This document shows, in pieces, positions 63,644-64,000 of a stretch of 64,000 nt of DNA. Every line of letters starts with the position of its first letter. The stretch's first letter is position 1. Origin of the DNA: Gemmatimonadota bacterium (GTDB taxonomy: Bacteria; Latescibacterota; UBA2968; GCA-2709665). The notes beneath the pieces are model-generated. The model made no database searches and was not told the origin of the DNA. It saw only the letters and a program-made list of their open reading frames with translations. The DNA lies in the NCBI GenBank assembly GCA_028877215.1, contig JAPPFJ010000005.1, positions 186,001 to 250,000 on the forward strand. Reading direction: 5' to 3'. Both the position numbers and the translations under genes were made by a program.

Positions 63644-64000
63644 TTCAACCCACGATTTCCTATCTGACCGATGTGTATTTCGGGTTCGGCGTCTCGGAAG
63701 TCGTGCCGGACCTGCTCGCGGCGTACGGCATACGCCGACCGCTCCTGGTGACCGATCCGGGCCTGAGCGATCTGGGTATCGCGAAGCGCGTCTGCCTGCA
63801 TGACGCGCCCGTATACTCCGGCGTCAAGACCAACCCTTCGGAGCCGCAGGTACTGGATGCGCTGGAAGTCTACCGGACGGGGCGGTGCGACGGACTGGTC
63901 GCGGTGGGAGGCGGTTCGTCCATAGATCTCGCGAAATGCGCCGGCATTCTGGTTGGTCACGAAGGGCCGCTCGAGTCTTATGCGTTGCGTCGGGGCGGGA
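63640..64000 (+). CDS. Iron-containing alcohol dehydrogenase, partial
   Basis: The 5' part only (120 codons) before the window ends. It begins MIQPTISYLTDVYFGFG and has the NAD loop AVGGGSSIDLAKCAG, the hallmark of iron-containing (type III) alcohol dehydrogenases, and NPSEPQVLDALEVYR. Metal-binding histidines would lie beyond the end. ATG overlaps the preceding stop (ATGA), so the two are translationally coupled. Confidence 0.82.
   Translation, partial: MIQPTISYLTDVYFGFGVSEVVPDLLAAYGIRRPLLVTDPGLSDLGIAKRVCLHDAPVYSGVKTNPSEPQVLDALEVYRTGRCDGLVAVGGGSSIDLAKCAGILVGHEGPLESYALRRGG

Overview
The window reads as a chromosome segment of a Gram-negative bacterium of the wider FCB group. It has lipopolysaccharide export permeases, a TonB-dependent receptor, a SprA-type translocon gene and extracellular lyases with N-terminal EF-hand/dockerin-like repeats. 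The mixture (SprA outside an obvious Bacteroidota setting, B12-dependent ribonucleotide reductase, heparinase-like lyases, hydantoinase/oxidoreductase catabolic genes, selenocysteine use) would fit an uncultured marine lineage such as Latescibacterota. No rRNA is present to prove this, so the assignment is an inference.

Layout. 1-12.2 kb: a truncated sprA, lptF-lptG, an M23 peptidase, an HD phosphohydrolase, an endonuclease III-like gene, a beta-propeller lipoprotein and an outer-membrane barrel gene with an in-frame TGA just after its signal peptide. 12.4-14.7 kb: tRNA-Arg, tRNA-His, an alkaline phosphatase superfamily protein and a tetraheme cytochrome. 14.76-18.56 kb: a decayed prophage-like island (terminase, portal and integrase remnants, small ORFs, a degenerate repeat cluster) between 22-bp imperfect direct repeats. 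18.6-22.8 kb: nrdJ and nrdR, with a convincing NrdR-controlled promoter. 23.1-32.5 kb: two tandem heparinase II/III-like lyases, a CreD-like membrane protein and a large TonB-dependent receptor, possibly a glycan-use locus.

33.0-33.6 kb holds a predicted selenoprotein: a thioredoxin-like lipoprotein whose redox motif is U-P-V-C, with Sec encoded by an in-frame TGA. It is followed by a perfect bidirectional terminator and tRNA-fMet. 33.9-45 kb is a minus-strand housekeeping block: phoH-pgpH-ybeY-corC-type, a lipoprotein/LysM pair, and an rnhB::yraN fusion with hisS and aspS. 45.5-49.3 kb encodes a heterodimeric ABC exporter with one degenerate ATP site.

49.3-64 kb is accessory metabolism: a Cys-rich protein of unknown function, two SDRs, hyuA-hyuB, then a plus-strand run of a Zn-phospholipase-like protein, Gfo/Idh/MocA dehydrogenase, VOC protein, Ldh2-type dehydrogenase, UlaG-like metallohydrolase, ferredoxin-NADP reductase-like protein, FAD oxidoreductase and an iron-type alcohol dehydrogenase cut by the window end. 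Stop/start overlaps show translational coupling, but the substrate is not evident. Two approximately 188-bp elements with terminal inverted repeats (about 22.1 and 58.9 kb) and a REP-like hairpin repeat are dispersed through the window.
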